A model generated the notes under the pieces. That model made no database searches, was not told the DNA's origin, and saw only the letters and a program-made list of their open reading frames with translations. The position numbers and the translations under genes are program-made. Below are positions 21,443 through 30,253 of a stretch of DNA of 45,880 nucleotides, piece by piece. The number at the start of each line of letters is the position of its first letter. Positions within the stretch are counted from its first letter, which is position 1. This DNA is from Actinoplanes oryzae (GTDB taxonomy: Bacteria; Actinomycetota; Actinomycetes; Mycobacteriales; Micromonosporaceae): assembly GCF_030757795.1 (NCBI RefSeq), contig NZ_JAUQWH010000060.1, forward strand, positions 1 through 45,880, in the 5' to 3' direction.

Positions 21443-21895
21443 CTACGGCCGCCGGCGGGTGGTGAGGAAGCCGAGGGCGATCATGCCGATGGCCAGGACG
21501 AGGTGCAGCCAGTCGTCGGCGGTGTTGAGGGGGACGAAGTTGGCGGCGCTGTCCTGGCCGACCACCAGGCCGTAGAGCCAGAGGATCAGGTAGATGACGC
21601 CGCCGCCGATGAGGTAGTTGCGCGCGCCGGAGACCGTGCGGGCCAGCGCGAGCCCGGCGATGCCGAAGAGCAGGTGGACGATGTTGTGCAGGACCGACAC
21701 CTGGAAGATGCCGAGCAGCTTGGCGTCGCTGTGGTGCCCGGCGAAGCCGAGGTCGGAGTAGTTGGTCGTGACGCCCGGGATGAAGCCGAGGACGCCGACG
21801 AGCAGGAACACGACGGCGACGGCGAGGGCCGCGGTCTGGACGGCGGTGCGATGCCGGGAGTATGCGACGTCACCCGCGCCGGAAGCGGTGGCCAT
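21443..21895 (-). CDS. DUF4383 membrane protein
   Basis: The 150-residue protein has four membrane helices (about residues 20-40, 60-80, 92-112 and 128-145) with the family landmarks FIPGVTTNYSDLGFAGHHSDAKL, FQVSVLHNIVHLLFGIAGL, NYLIGGGVIYLILWLYGL and DDWLHLVLAIGMIALGF. These match the actinobacterial DUF4383 family of unknown function. The ATG at 21895 follows AGGAG at 8 nt. It is divergent from the HNH nuclease gene; a near-palindrome lies in the shared upstream region. It converges on the radical SAM gene with 27 bp between stops. Confidence 0.88.
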   Translation of the reverse strand: MATASGAGDVAYSRHRTAVQTAALAVAVVFLLVGVLGFIPGVTTNYSDLGFAGHHSDAKLLGIFQVSVLHNIVHLLFGIAGLALARTVSGARNYLIGGGVIYLILWLYGLVVGQDSAANFVPLNTADDWLHLVLAIGMIALGFLTTRRRP

Positions 21896-21969
21896 GTCAG
21901 TTCTCCTGTCGTAGGGGAACGGTCGCATTCCCGTGCGCCGTAGGGCGAAACTTCGGCGGAATGACTTCT

Positions 21970-21989
21970 TTGACATGTATGCACGTCAA
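21970..21989. promoter_or_regulatory. 20-bp imperfect palindrome upstream of the HNH nuclease
   Basis: TTGAC and GTCAA flank a 10-bp core that is itself nearly symmetric; only two base pairs break the symmetry over 20 bp. The left edge contains TTGACA, a consensus -35. It lies between the DUF4383 and nuclease genes and could control either. Confidence 0.4.
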
Positions 21990-22012
21990 TGTTTGCGCCC
22001 GAGAATCGCCTG

Positions 22013-22642
22013 GTGAAGAGAATTCTGGCTCTCCTCGTCACCGCCGCTCTGACCGTCACCGTGCAGGTGACCACGACCGGGTCCGCCGACGCGGCGCCGC
22101 CCGGCACCCCCACCGCCGCCACCGCCCGGACCTACCTCGCCACGCTCACCGTGGCGGCCTCGACGCACACGACGACGTACGACCGGGACCTGTTCCCGCA
22201 CTGGTCCACCGTCTCCGGATCGTGCAACACCCGCGAGACCGTCCTCAAGCGCGACGGATCGGGCGTGGTCACCGACTCGGCGTGCGCCGCGACCTCGGGC
22301 TCCTGGTACAGCGTCTACGACGGCGCCACCTGGACCGCCGCGTCGGACGTGGACATCGACCACATGGTGCCGCTGAAGAACGCGTGGATCTCCGGGGCGT
22401 GGGCCTGGACGACGGCCGAGCGGGAGGACTTCGCGAACGACCTGACGAACCCGCAACTGCTCGCGGTCACCGACAACGTCAACCAGTCCAAGGGCGACAA
22501 GTCACCCGACTCGTGGGTGCCGCCGCTGACGAGCTACCACTGCACGTACGCCCGGATGTGGGTCAAGGTCAAATATGTGTACGACCTGACGGTGACCAGC
22601 ACCGAGAAGACGAAGCTCACCTCGATGCTGGCCACCTGCTGA
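22013..22642 (+). CDS. Secreted HNH-family nuclease (DUF1524/GmrSD-like)
   Basis: The roughly 209-residue protein starts VKRILALLVTAALTVTV and has a signal peptide ending near SADA/AP, so it is secreted. The HNH-type core is DIDHMVPLKNAW, then NDLTNPQLLAVTDNVNQSKGDKSPDSW, matching the DUF1524-related extracellular nuclease family. Four cysteines in the mature part (SCNTR, ACAAT, HCTYA, ATC) may form disulfides. The GTG at 22013 gives a clean signal peptide; an ATG at 21989 would add eight residues. Likely role: degradation of external DNA. It converges on the beta-helix gene. Confidence 0.88.
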   Translation: MKRILALLVTAALTVTVQVTTTGSADAAPPGTPTAATARTYLATLTVAASTHTTTYDRDLFPHWSTVSGSCNTRETVLKRDGSGVVTDSACAATSGSWYSVYDGATWTAASDVDIDHMVPLKNAWISGAWAWTTAEREDFANDLTNPQLLAVTDNVNQSKGDKSPDSWVPPLTSYHCTYARMWVKVKYVYDLTVTSTEKTKLTSMLATC

Positions 22643-22653
22643 CGCTGCTTCGC

Positions 22654-24492
22654 CTACGGCGCCGGGTACTCCGCGATGTACTGCGGGGTGCCCGATGTCG
22701 ACGGCGGCGCGGCCGGGCCGACGCCGTTGACGACGTGGTCGATGGTGCCCGCGCTCAGGTTGACGGTCATGATGTGGTGCAGCTTCACGCCGGGCCGGTT
22801 CGGCACCTCGAAGCCGTTCTCGGTGTGGATCTCCGGGTTGTTCTGGTTGAAGACGTAGACGCCCGCGCCGTAGAGGGTGTGGGTGCGCACCTTGTCCCCG
22901 ACCTTGTAACCCGCGTAGCCCTCGACCTTGCCGTTCATCCAGTCGGCCTGCGTCGGCGGGTCGTACGGGAGCTCGTTCTGGTAGAGGATCGTCGTGCCCT
23001 TGTCGCCGTTCCAGGTGGTGTTGTACTTCTGGAAGTGCTCGACGAACAGGCCCGTCGCGGTCACGTTGTCGCCGTTGATGACGGCGCCGTAGCGACCGGT
23101 GTTGGTGCGCCACCGCTGGGTGTCACCGTTCACGCCCTCGGTGAAGCCCTCGACGCCGTGGTCCGCGCGCCACACCCAGGTGTGGTCGATGAGCACGTTG
23201 TCGCTGTTGACCTCGAGCGCGATGTCGGTCTTGCCGATGTGCGGGCCGCCGACGCGGAAGTAGACGTCGGACAGCGTCGTCGGGTTGGCCGGCGTGCTGA
23301 TCCCGAGGCCGTTCTTGACGCCCACGCGCAGCAGCGTCTTCGACTCCTTGGTGCCGGCGTCGATGGTGACGCCCGCGACCACCGCGCCGGGCACGTCGGC
23401 CACCGTCAACGGCGTGGCGCCGTTCACCGCGGTCAGCGTGGCGTGCCCCAGGCCCAGGACGACCTGGTTCGGCCACAACACGTTGATGCTGCTCGCGACG
23501 TCGTACACGCCGGGGGTGAGCAGGAGGTTCTTGCCCAGGGCGAGGTTGGCGTTGATCTGCCACACCGGGGTCTTCGGGCTCGCGACGAAGAAGCTGCTCA
23601 ACGGCAGCGAGCGGCCGCTCTTCGCGGAAACGCCGCTGGTGTTGCGCTGCGCCGCCGGAACCTGCACCTTCCACTGGTTGTTCTCGACGAACAGGTACGG
23701 CTTCTCCCGGCTGACCGGGGTCTGCTCGACCGTCGTGTACGGCGGGTCCGGGAAGGCCGAGTCGTCCGGGGCGCCGACGACGCCGGAGAAGACCTGGTTC
23801 CAGACGCCGTTCGACCAGCTGCCGACCTCGCTGTTGCGGGTCAGCCACTGCTGCTGCGAGCCGTTCGTGACCGCCCCGAACTTGGAGTCGGCGATGAAGC
23901 CACCGCTGGCGTACTGCGGGCCGGCGGTGCAGTAGTCCATCAGCGTGAAGCCGCCGTTGACATTGATCCGCCGCAGCGAGACGGCCTGGGACACCGCCCA
24001 GAAGTTCGCCCCGGCGCGGCAGCCGTCCTGGCCCGCCCCGTTGACGTTGATGGTCAGGTTGGACAGCGTCCGCCAGAAGTTGACCAGGGCGAGACAGTTG
24101 CTCGTGCCGCCGTCGGCGAGGCAGCGGTTGTAGACCTCCACCTTGCCGTTGATCACCACGTCGGACGGCGCGGCGCCCAGGCCGGAGATCTCGGTGTAGT
24201 AGCCGACCTTGATCTGCAGCGGCTTGTCGGCCGTGCCGTAGGTGCCGGGCTTGAAGAGATAGGCGTAGCGCGCGGTACCCATCTCGTTGTCGACCTGCTT
24301 GGCGTGCGTCGCGTCCAGGGTGGCCTGGATCTGCTCCACCGGCATGCTCGGGTCGAAGACAGTGACGTTGGCGCCGAGGTCGGGCGACTGCACCACCGGG
24401 GCGGCGGTGGCGGGCGTGCCGACCAGGGTTCCGGCCGTGGCGACCAGCAGGCCGACGGCGAGGATCCGGCTGAGGCGCCGGCGTGTCGTCAT
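22654..24492 (-). CDS. Secreted right-handed beta-helix protein (pectate-lyase/GH55-like)
   Basis: The 612-residue protein has a signal peptide (MTTRRRLSRILAVGLLVATA, cleavage near TATA/AP). The start of the mature part, with VTVFDPSMPVEQIQATLDA and YAYLFKPGTYG, is typical of pectate-lyase-fold proteins that open with a first beta-helix. Later segments (INGKVEVYN, LSNLTINVNG, GVTIDAG, VLIDHTWVWRADHG) show the short strand-turn rhythm of a beta-helix. Homologues in Streptomyces and Actinoplanes are often labelled adenylyl cyclase or coagulation factor 5/8 domain protein without support. I infer a polysaccharide-active or cell-surface role. The start is ATG at 24492 with AAGGA upstream. Confidence 0.8.
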   Translation of the reverse strand: MTTRRRLSRILAVGLLVATAGTLVGTPATAAPVVQSPDLGANVTVFDPSMPVEQIQATLDATHAKQVDNEMGTARYAYLFKPGTYGTADKPLQIKVGYYTEISGLGAAPSDVVINGKVEVYNRCLADGGTSNCLALVNFWRTLSNLTINVNGAGQDGCRAGANFWAVSQAVSLRRINVNGGFTLMDYCTAGPQYASGGFIADSKFGAVTNGSQQQWLTRNSEVGSWSNGVWNQVFSGVVGAPDDSAFPDPPYTTVEQTPVSREKPYLFVENNQWKVQVPAAQRNTSGVSAKSGRSLPLSSFFVASPKTPVWQINANLALGKNLLLTPGVYDVASSINVLWPNQVVLGLGHATLTAVNGATPLTVADVPGAVVAGVTIDAGTKESKTLLRVGVKNGLGISTPANPTTLSDVYFRVGGPHIGKTDIALEVNSDNVLIDHTWVWRADHGVEGFTEGVNGDTQRWRTNTGRYGAVINGDNVTATGLFVEHFQKYNTTWNGDKGTTILYQNELPYDPPTQADWMNGKVEGYAGYKVGDKVRTHTLYGAGVYVFNQNNPEIHTENGFEVPNRPGVKLHHIMTVNLSAGTIDHVVNGVGPAAPPSTSGTPQYIAEYPAP

Positions 24493-24661
24493 GCGGGGTG
24501 GTCCTTTCCGTAACAGGGGTGTAACCAGATCACAGAAAGCGATAGGCGGCGGTCAAAGTCAACAGCTCGCCCCGGTTCCGGAACCAGCGGTGCCCGAACG
24601 GCTGGACTTGCGCGCCTGACGACCCCGATGCGGCGCGCGGGGACGGCCCGGGGCGGGCCGC

Positions 24662-24757
24662 GCTGCCCACCCCGGGCCGCCGGTCTCGGGCGGCCCGCTC
24701 CTGGGCCGCCGCCGGTCTTGGGCCGCCCGCTCCTGGGCCGCCGCCGGTCTTGGGTTG
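24662..24757. repeat. 32-bp tandem repeat with internal hairpins between two secreted-protein genes
   Basis: A 32-bp unit beginning CCCGCTCCTGGGCCGCCGCC occurs at 24694-24725 and 24726-24757, with a diverged copy before it. Each unit can fold because GGCGGCCC or a near match faces GGGCCGCC across GCTCCT (for example 24690-24711). The array lies in the 277-bp gap between the haloperoxidase stop and the beta-helix start and may serve as a terminator for the haloperoxidase gene. The rest of the gap shows no gene. Confidence 0.75.
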
Positions 24758-24769
24758 TCGCGAGGTTTT

Positions 24770-26065
24770 TCAGCGGCGCGGGCGGAACTCGCGGGCGAGG
24801 ATGTATCTCGACACCGCCTCGCCCAGGCGGACGCCGTCCTCGTCGGCGGAGCGGAAGTGCACGCCGCCCCAGATGCGGGCCTCGATGACCTCGGCGGTGG
24901 CCTGCGAGAAGCTGGTGAAGGTGCGGGTGGTGCCCGAGTCCTCGCTGAACGCGCTGAACGTCAGGCCGTCGCGGCCGAAGAAGGCCCGGAGCGTGGCCAT
25001 CACGCCGCCGGTCGAGCAGCTGTGGCCGGACGGATACTCCGGGAAGCCCGGCGTGATCAGCAGGGGCATCCAGGCCGGGTCGGCGGTCGTCGCGGGGTTG
25101 CCGTCGGTGTCGGCGAGCTGGACGGCGGTCACCGGGCGCCAGAAGGACCAGCGACGCTTCTCGGTGAAGCAGGCGATGCCCCCGTCGGCCTGGACCACGT
25201 CGGTCATCGCGAAGAGGCGGGCCGTCTGCAGGGGACTCAGCCGCTGCGAGGTGGCGAGGTTGCGGCGGATCTGCCACTCGGTCATCCGGCGGTCGTGCCA
25301 CCATTTCGCCGACTCGGTCTGGTCCTGGGTGCGCACGGTGCTGGTGGCGCCGCCGAGCGCCTTGACCTCGTTGAGTTCGCGGGCGTACTCGGCGCTGGTC
25401 AGGGCCGGCGCCCCCGGCGTGCGGAAGTCGGCGCCGGAGCGGATCACGAAGGGCTTGATGTCGGGCGCGAACGCCGCGTCCGATGCGAAGGTGGGCGGGG
25501 TCGGGCGCCACTGGCCGGGCGCCGTGCCGACTGTCCAGGTCGCCGGGCCGTTCGAGCCGTCGTTCGTCCGGGCGGTGATCATTGTCTCCGCCGCAGCTGT
25601 GCCCACGGCGATGCCACCGCGTTCGGCCGGGCCGTCGGGGACGGCCGCGAGCGCCGCGTCGTAGCGGGCCTGCAGATCCGCTGCCTGCGCGGGGAACTGC
25701 CAGAGCAGCGTCCGGTACGCCGCCGTGGCCACCGCCGCGTCCACCGAGTCGCCGCGGTGCGCGCGCGGGGCGGCCAGAAGCGGCTCGTACGGGGTGCCGG
25801 CGATCGCGTTGACCGCGTCGTAGACGGCGCCGGAGACGATGGCGAAGCTGCGCCCGGCGATGTACGGGGGCTGGCGCGCCACCTCGTAGATCGCGTTCTG
25901 GGCGTTGAGATGCCAGGTGACGACGGCGTTGGGGCCGGTGGTGCCGCCGGCGTCGGGGCCGGTGGTGCCGCCGGTGGTGCCGCCGGCGGCCGCGGGTGAC
26001 ACGGCGACGAACGGCACGGCGAGGACGAAGGTGGCGGCAGCGGTCAGCGTACGGAAACGAGCCAT
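24770..26065 (-). CDS. Secreted vanadium-dependent haloperoxidase-like phosphatase (PAP2 superfamily)
   Basis: The 431-residue protein has a signal peptide (MARFRTLTAAATFVLAVPFVAVSPAAA) and then a short Gly/Thr/Pro linker with two GGTTGP repeats. The vanadate or phosphate pocket is visible: KRRWSFWRP (lysine and arginine ligands), PSGHSCSTG (about residue 335) and RIWGGVHFRSADEDG near the C-terminus, where arginine and histidine bind the oxyanion. These match the vanadium-dependent haloperoxidase branch of PAP2 proteins common in actinobacteria. Peroxidase versus phosphatase activity cannot be decided from sequence. The ATG at 26065 follows GGGAGG. Confidence 0.88.
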   Translation of the reverse strand: MARFRTLTAAATFVLAVPFVAVSPAAAGGTTGGTTGPDAGGTTGPNAVVTWHLNAQNAIYEVARQPPYIAGRSFAIVSGAVYDAVNAIAGTPYEPLLAAPRAHRGDSVDAAVATAAYRTLLWQFPAQAADLQARYDAALAAVPDGPAERGGIAVGTAAAETMITARTNDGSNGPATWTVGTAPGQWRPTPPTFASDAAFAPDIKPFVIRSGADFRTPGAPALTSAEYARELNEVKALGGATSTVRTQDQTESAKWWHDRRMTEWQIRRNLATSQRLSPLQTARLFAMTDVVQADGGIACFTEKRRWSFWRPVTAVQLADTDGNPATTADPAWMPLLITPGFPEYPSGHSCSTGGVMATLRAFFGRDGLTFSAFSEDSGTTRTFTSFSQATAEVIEARIWGGVHFRSADEDGVRLGEAVSRYILAREFRPRR

Positions 26066-26263
26066 GAGAGCCTCCCGCGGCTCAGCGTGCCGAGGCTCAC
26101 GCGGCGCGGCAAGGCCACGTGATGCGGCTATGTCCTGCGGTTTCCGGCTACTGGGTTCATGCCCGTTTGCGTCATGGGCGGAGAAGATTGCTGTATGCGC
26201 CAATCAGCTACGGAGTGACCATGCGTACTGGCGTGATCGCACCGACTCGGGCAGCATTGCTGC

Positions 26264-27373
26264 GTGTCCCAGCCGACCTCTCTCCAGGGCAGCCGTCAGC
26301 GCGCGCAGGCGCTGGCCGGCGCCGGCGATCCCGTGCAGGCCGTCCTGCTGCTCGAGCAGGCGCTCGACGTCGGCCGCGCCAGCCTCGGCGAGGACGACCC
26401 CGACGTGCTCACGACCGCGCACCAGCTGGCCGTGATCCTGCGCCGGGGCGGGGACACCGGCGGCGCGCGGCGGGTCCTGGAGGAGTCCTTCGCCGCCGGG
26501 CAGTGGCGGCTGGGCGATGCCGATCCGCTGATGCTGACCATTTCGTACGAGCTCGGGCTGGTCGCCGAGGAGATGGAGAACAGGCACGAGGCGCGGCGGG
26601 CCTTCGGGCGGGTGGCGGCGCACGGGCCGCAGGCGCTGGGCGCGGACCATTGGATGGTCACGCAGGCGCGGGCCTATCTGGGTGAAGACCCTCCGACGGT
26701 ACGCATGGAGCTGCCCACTCCCGTTGCTCCTCCACCGGTTGCCCCTTCGCCTGTCGTGCCTCCATCAGTCGCGCCTTCCCCTGTCGTGCCTCCATCCGTT
26801 GCGCCTTCCCCTGTCGTGCCTCCATCCGTTGCGCCTTCGCCCGTCGCGCCTTCGCCTGTCGCGTCTTCGCCTGTCGTGCCTTTCCAGCGCTTTTCGTCGG
26901 AGCCGCATTTTCCGCCGGAGCAGCACTTTCCGGTCGTACCTCAGCAGCGGCAGCCGGTGTCGGCACCGCCGCAACCGGCTCCCGCAGCCGCTCCACCGCC
27001 CCGGTCCGCGTCCTTCGGCGTGCGGGCGCCGGCCCTCTTCGCCGCCATCGCCGCGGTCCTCGGCGTCGCCATCGCCGTGGTCGCCCTCGTCGTCGTGCTC
27101 GCCGATCCGGGTGACAAGCCCGGCGAGTCGGATGTGCCAACCTTGAGCGGCCCGGCGCCCACGGATGTGCGCCTCCGTGACTACGGAGCGTCAGTCCAGC
27201 TCTTCTGGTCCGACCCGGCGAACGGCCGCGCCTCCTTCATGATCACCGGCGCCCAGTCGGGCTCCCAGCTGCGCCCGATGGGCGAGGTCGGCCCGGCCAC
27301 GACGTCGTTCGACCTCAATGGCCTCAACGAGAAGCTGGACTACTGCTTCGCCATCGTGGCGGTCTACGGCTAG
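26264..27373 (+). CDS. TPR protein with proline-rich repeat linker, one membrane helix and C-terminal FN3-like domain
   Basis: The 369-residue protein starts (GTG) with tetratricopeptide-like helices (about residues 8-140: AVLLLEQALDVGRASLGEDDPDVLTTAHQLAVILRR; ISYELGLVAEEMENRHEARRAF). A Pro/Val/Ser linker (about 150-210) includes three 10-residue repeats PVVPPSVAPS. One membrane helix follows (about 262-287: LFAAIAAVLGVAIAVVALVVVL), and then a short fibronectin-III-like domain (PTDVRLRDYGASVQLFWSDP, LDYCFAIVAVYG). This predicts a cytosolic TPR part and an external FN3-like part. It lies 203 bp upstream of a larger FN3 protein with a similar topology, so they may work together. The function is unknown. 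Confidence 0.8.
   Translation: MSQPTSLQGSRQRAQALAGAGDPVQAVLLLEQALDVGRASLGEDDPDVLTTAHQLAVILRRGGDTGGARRVLEESFAAGQWRLGDADPLMLTISYELGLVAEEMENRHEARRAFGRVAAHGPQALGADHWMVTQARAYLGEDPPTVRMELPTPVAPPPVAPSPVVPPSVAPSPVVPPSVAPSPVVPPSVAPSPVAPSPVASSPVVPFQRFSSEPHFPPEQHFPVVPQQRQPVSAPPQPAPAAAPPPRSASFGVRAPALFAAIAAVLGVAIAVVALVVVLADPGDKPGESDVPTLSGPAPTDVRLRDYGASVQLFWSDPANGRASFMITGAQSGSQLRPMGEVGPATTSFDLNGLNEKLDYCFAIVAVYG
26750..26839 (+). repeat. 30-bp tandem repeat coding for a proline-rich linker
   Basis: Three 30-bp units starting CCTGTCGTGCCTCCATC lie at 26750, 26780 and 26810; the second and third differ at the last base only. Shorter 15-bp derivatives built on GCGCCTTCGCCTGTC continue to about 26880. The product is the PVVPPSVAPS repeat in the linker of the TPR protein. 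Confidence 0.92.
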
Positions 27374-27470
27374 TCCCAGTTCTCGACGTCCCCGCAGACC
27401 TGCACCCGCCGCGACCAGGCAGACCCGGGCAGCTCGACCGGAAGTAAATGATCACTACATGCAACCACAG

Positions 27471-27525
27471 TTATCCACAATTGTGACTTCACCGATGTCG
27501 ACCGCAGCCCCCGGCACCCTATGAT
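27471..27525 (+). promoter_or_regulatory. AT-rich upstream region with TTATCCACA, CACAATTGTG and a promoter
   Basis: In the 203-bp gap before the FN3 gene lies TTATCCACA (27471-27479), a match to the general DnaA-box consensus. It overlaps the perfect palindrome CACAATTGTG (27476-27485). Downstream TCGACC (27498-27503) and TATGAT (27520-27525), 16 bp apart, form a plausible promoter for the FN3-MoxR-DUF58-TgpA operon. One DnaA box does not make an origin. Confidence 0.45.
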
Positions 27526-27576
27526 GGCCTGCGTCCTGGACGGGCAGCAGCCGCCACACGGGGAGGGACACGGGCT

Positions 27577-30231
27577 TTGAGCAGCATGGATGCCGGCACG
27601 GCACGACAACGGAGGCGCTGGCGCAGCCGTGGCGGCCTCGTCACGCTCGGTGTGGTGATGGCGCTCGTCGCCGGGCTCGGCGCGACGGTCCTCGGGCTGG
27701 GCGCCGCCGACCAGGCCGTGGCCAGCTTCGATGCCGCGTCCTGGATGTGGAGCCGCGGCAAGGGCGAGGTCGCCCGGGTCAACGGCGTGACCGCCCGCGT
27801 GGACACCCGCGTCGACGTCCCGCGCGCCCGCACCCACGGCGTCGAGATCGTGCAGAATGACCGCTTCGTGCTGCTGCGCGACGCGAGCACCGGCAAGGTG
27901 AGCACGATGGACCTGACGTCGCTCCGGGAGGCGCACGAGCAGTTCTCCACCTCCGCCGGCATCGGCGTGCACGTCGCGCTGCACGAGGACGCCGCGTTCG
28001 TCATCGACTCGGTGCAGGGCCTGGTCACCCAGCTCGACCCGCGCACGCTGGGCCGGATCGGCGAGCCGCTGCACTATCCGCCGGGCATCGCGGGCGGCGA
28101 GTTCGACGGCCAGGGCGAGCTGTGGATCGCGTTGCCGGCCGAGGGCACCGTGTCGGCGATCACCCCCGCGCCGCTGCCCGACTCCACGGCGGGCGCGGGT
28201 TCCGGGGCCGGCGCCGCCGGGCCCGCCCAGGTGCGCACCGAGGCCGTCGCCGCCGGCAGCCACGATCTCGCGCTGGCGACCCTGGAGGACGGCGTCGCCG
28301 TGCTCAACCGCACCACCAACGCCCTGACCACGATCACCAGCAAGGCCAAGCAGTCGGTCACCCTGCCGCTCGACGGCCTCGGCACGCTCCCCGCCCACGT
28401 GGAGGGCGACGTCGTCCCGGTCACGGTGCCCGAGACCCGCAAGGTCTTCGCCGTGCGCGACGGCGCCACGACCGCCACGTTCACGGTGCCCGGCGACGGG
28501 GACGCCGACGCGCTGCAGCCCGCCGTGCCCTACGAGGGCTTCTTCTACGTCGCCGACGCGGACAGCGACTCGGTGCACGTCTTCGACGTGGCCGGCGCCG
28601 AGCAGAAGCCGATCGGCTTCAAGGACCCGGGCGGTCCGCTGGAGCTGGAGGTCCGGGAGAACTACCTGTTCATCAACGCGCCGAGCGCCTCGACGGCCCG
28701 CGTGGTGGACGACTCCCACCAGGTGCGCAGCGTCGACAAATACGCCGACGACGTGCTCGGGGGCGACCCGCCGCCCACCCCGCCGGATCCGCCGCCCCCG
28801 CCGCCCAAGCCGAAGAAGCCCACGGCGAGCAAGCCGGGCGCGCCCCGCAACGTCCGGGCCGCCGCCGGCAACGCCGAGGTGCGCGTCACCTGGCGGGCCG
28901 CGCCGAGCAACGGCGCCTCCATCACGCGTTACGTGGTCGTGGGCGCGGACAAGTCGTTCCAGGTCGGCGCGGATCAGCGTGCCCTCGTGGTCACCGGGCT
29001 CACCAACGGCGAGACCTACCGGTTCGCCGTGCACGCGGTCAACAAGAAGGGCGACGGCCCGGCCCGCGAGAGCAACGCGGTCAAGCCGACCGCCGAGGTG
29101 CCCGACGCGCCCACCGCGGTCACCGCCGAGGCCAAGCCGGACGGCAGCGTCACGGTGGGCTGGCCCGCGGCCAACGGCCAGGGCGTCGACATCGAGCGTT
29201 ACACGGTCACCGCGATCAGCGAGGGCGGCAGCGCCCCGATCGGCGACGTGAAGGACGGCGGCACGTCGCTGACGATCCCCGACGGCGAGCTGGAGTACGG
29301 CAAGCAGTACGCGTTCACGGTCGTCGCGGTCAACGCGCGGGGCGCCGGCTCCAAGGCGTCCCCGGTGAGCCAGAGCGTCGTGCCGTTCACCAAGCCCGGC
29401 AAGGTGGAGAGCGTGGACGCCGCGACGGTCGGCGACCAGCCCGGCACGATCCAGGTCCAGTGGGCGGCACCCGCGGAGAACGGCCGGCCCGTCACGACAT
29501 ACGTGGTGACCGCCGGAGGGAAGACGACGGAGGTCACCGGGGCGACGCAGACAACGCTGACCGGCTTCGGCGAGGGCGAGACCGTGGCCGTCGAGGTCAA
29601 GGCGGTCAACGAGGCGGGCGAGGGCGAGCCCGGCTCGGCCACGGCCCGCACGGTCGCCAAGCCCGGCGTCACCGTGACGGGGTCGTCGGCGACCTTCGAC
29701 ACGGCGACGGTGTCGTTCACCGTGGACGCGGGCGGCGGCACGGCCACGTGCTCGATGACCGCCTCGGATGGCGGCGGCTCCGCGAACGGCAGCTGCACCA
29801 GCCTCAAGGTGAGCGGGCTCAAGCCCAGCACGGCGTACACGTTCACGGTCACCGCCAAGAACGCGGCCGGCGAGACGACCAAGACCCGCGCGCAGACGAC
29901 CGCGGCCCTCTACGGGACTGCCACCTGCAAGAACGGCTCCAGCGGCGAGGAAGCGACCTACTGCAACAAGGACGTCGAGGGTCGCAACGGCAACGAGATC
30001 TTCAGCGTCACCCAGCAGGACAACGACAAGCAGGTCGGCTGGGCCGAGCCCGGCACCCGCCTCAAGGCCTACTGCAAGAAGTCGGGTGAGTCTGTCTACG
30101 CCTACATCTACAACAACGAGAAGCGCAGCACGTGGTGGGTCCAGGTGAACTACGACGGGAAGAACTACATCCCGTGGGCCTGGATCAATCTCGACGGCGG
30201 CGACAACATCAACGACCTGCCGACCTGCTGA
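27577..30231 (+). CDS. Fibronectin type III surface protein with beta-propeller-like N-terminus
   Basis: The 884-residue protein starts at TTG 27577: GGGAGGG lies 9 nt upstream, whereas the ATG at 27586 would be 18 nt away. A membrane helix (about 19-41) follows a basic N-terminus, so most of the protein is outside. Residues about 50-390 show repeated short strands like a beta-propeller (VEIVQNDRFVLLRD, GFFYVADADSDSVHVFDV). A proline linker (about 398-418) leads to four FN3 domains (about 420-505, 508-600, 605-690, 695-778). The C-terminal 105 residues contain six cysteines and an SH3-like stretch (QVGWAEPGTRLKAYCKKSG). It heads an operon with MoxR, DUF58 and transglutaminase-like genes. It probably binds the envelope or a substrate. 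Confidence 0.88.
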   Translation: MSSMDAGTARQRRRWRSRGGLVTLGVVMALVAGLGATVLGLGAADQAVASFDAASWMWSRGKGEVARVNGVTARVDTRVDVPRARTHGVEIVQNDRFVLLRDASTGKVSTMDLTSLREAHEQFSTSAGIGVHVALHEDAAFVIDSVQGLVTQLDPRTLGRIGEPLHYPPGIAGGEFDGQGELWIALPAEGTVSAITPAPLPDSTAGAGSGAGAAGPAQVRTEAVAAGSHDLALATLEDGVAVLNRTTNALTTITSKAKQSVTLPLDGLGTLPAHVEGDVVPVTVPETRKVFAVRDGATTATFTVPGDGDADALQPAVPYEGFFYVADADSDSVHVFDVAGAEQKPIGFKDPGGPLELEVRENYLFINAPSASTARVVDDSHQVRSVDKYADDVLGGDPPPTPPDPPPPPPKPKKPTASKPGAPRNVRAAAGNAEVRVTWRAAPSNGASITRYVVVGADKSFQVGADQRALVVTGLTNGETYRFAVHAVNKKGDGPARESNAVKPTAEVPDAPTAVTAEAKPDGSVTVGWPAANGQGVDIERYTVTAISEGGSAPIGDVKDGGTSLTIPDGELEYGKQYAFTVVAVNARGAGSKASPVSQSVVPFTKPGKVESVDAATVGDQPGTIQVQWAAPAENGRPVTTYVVTAGGKTTEVTGATQTTLTGFGEGETVAVEVKAVNEAGEGEPGSATARTVAKPGVTVTGSSATFDTATVSFTVDAGGGTATCSMTASDGGGSANGSCTSLKVSGLKPSTAYTFTVTAKNAAGETTKTRAQTTAALYGTATCKNGSSGEEATYCNKDVEGRNGNEIFSVTQQDNDKQVGWAEPGTRLKAYCKKSGESVYAYIYNNEKRSTWWVQVNYDGKNYIPWAWINLDGGDNINDLPTC

Positions 30232-30253
30232 GCCGCTCCCCCGAGGTAAAACC

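Noticed and set aside
27471..27479. Replication origin
   Set aside because: Only one DnaA-type box is present and no dnaA, dnaN or parAB genes are in the window.
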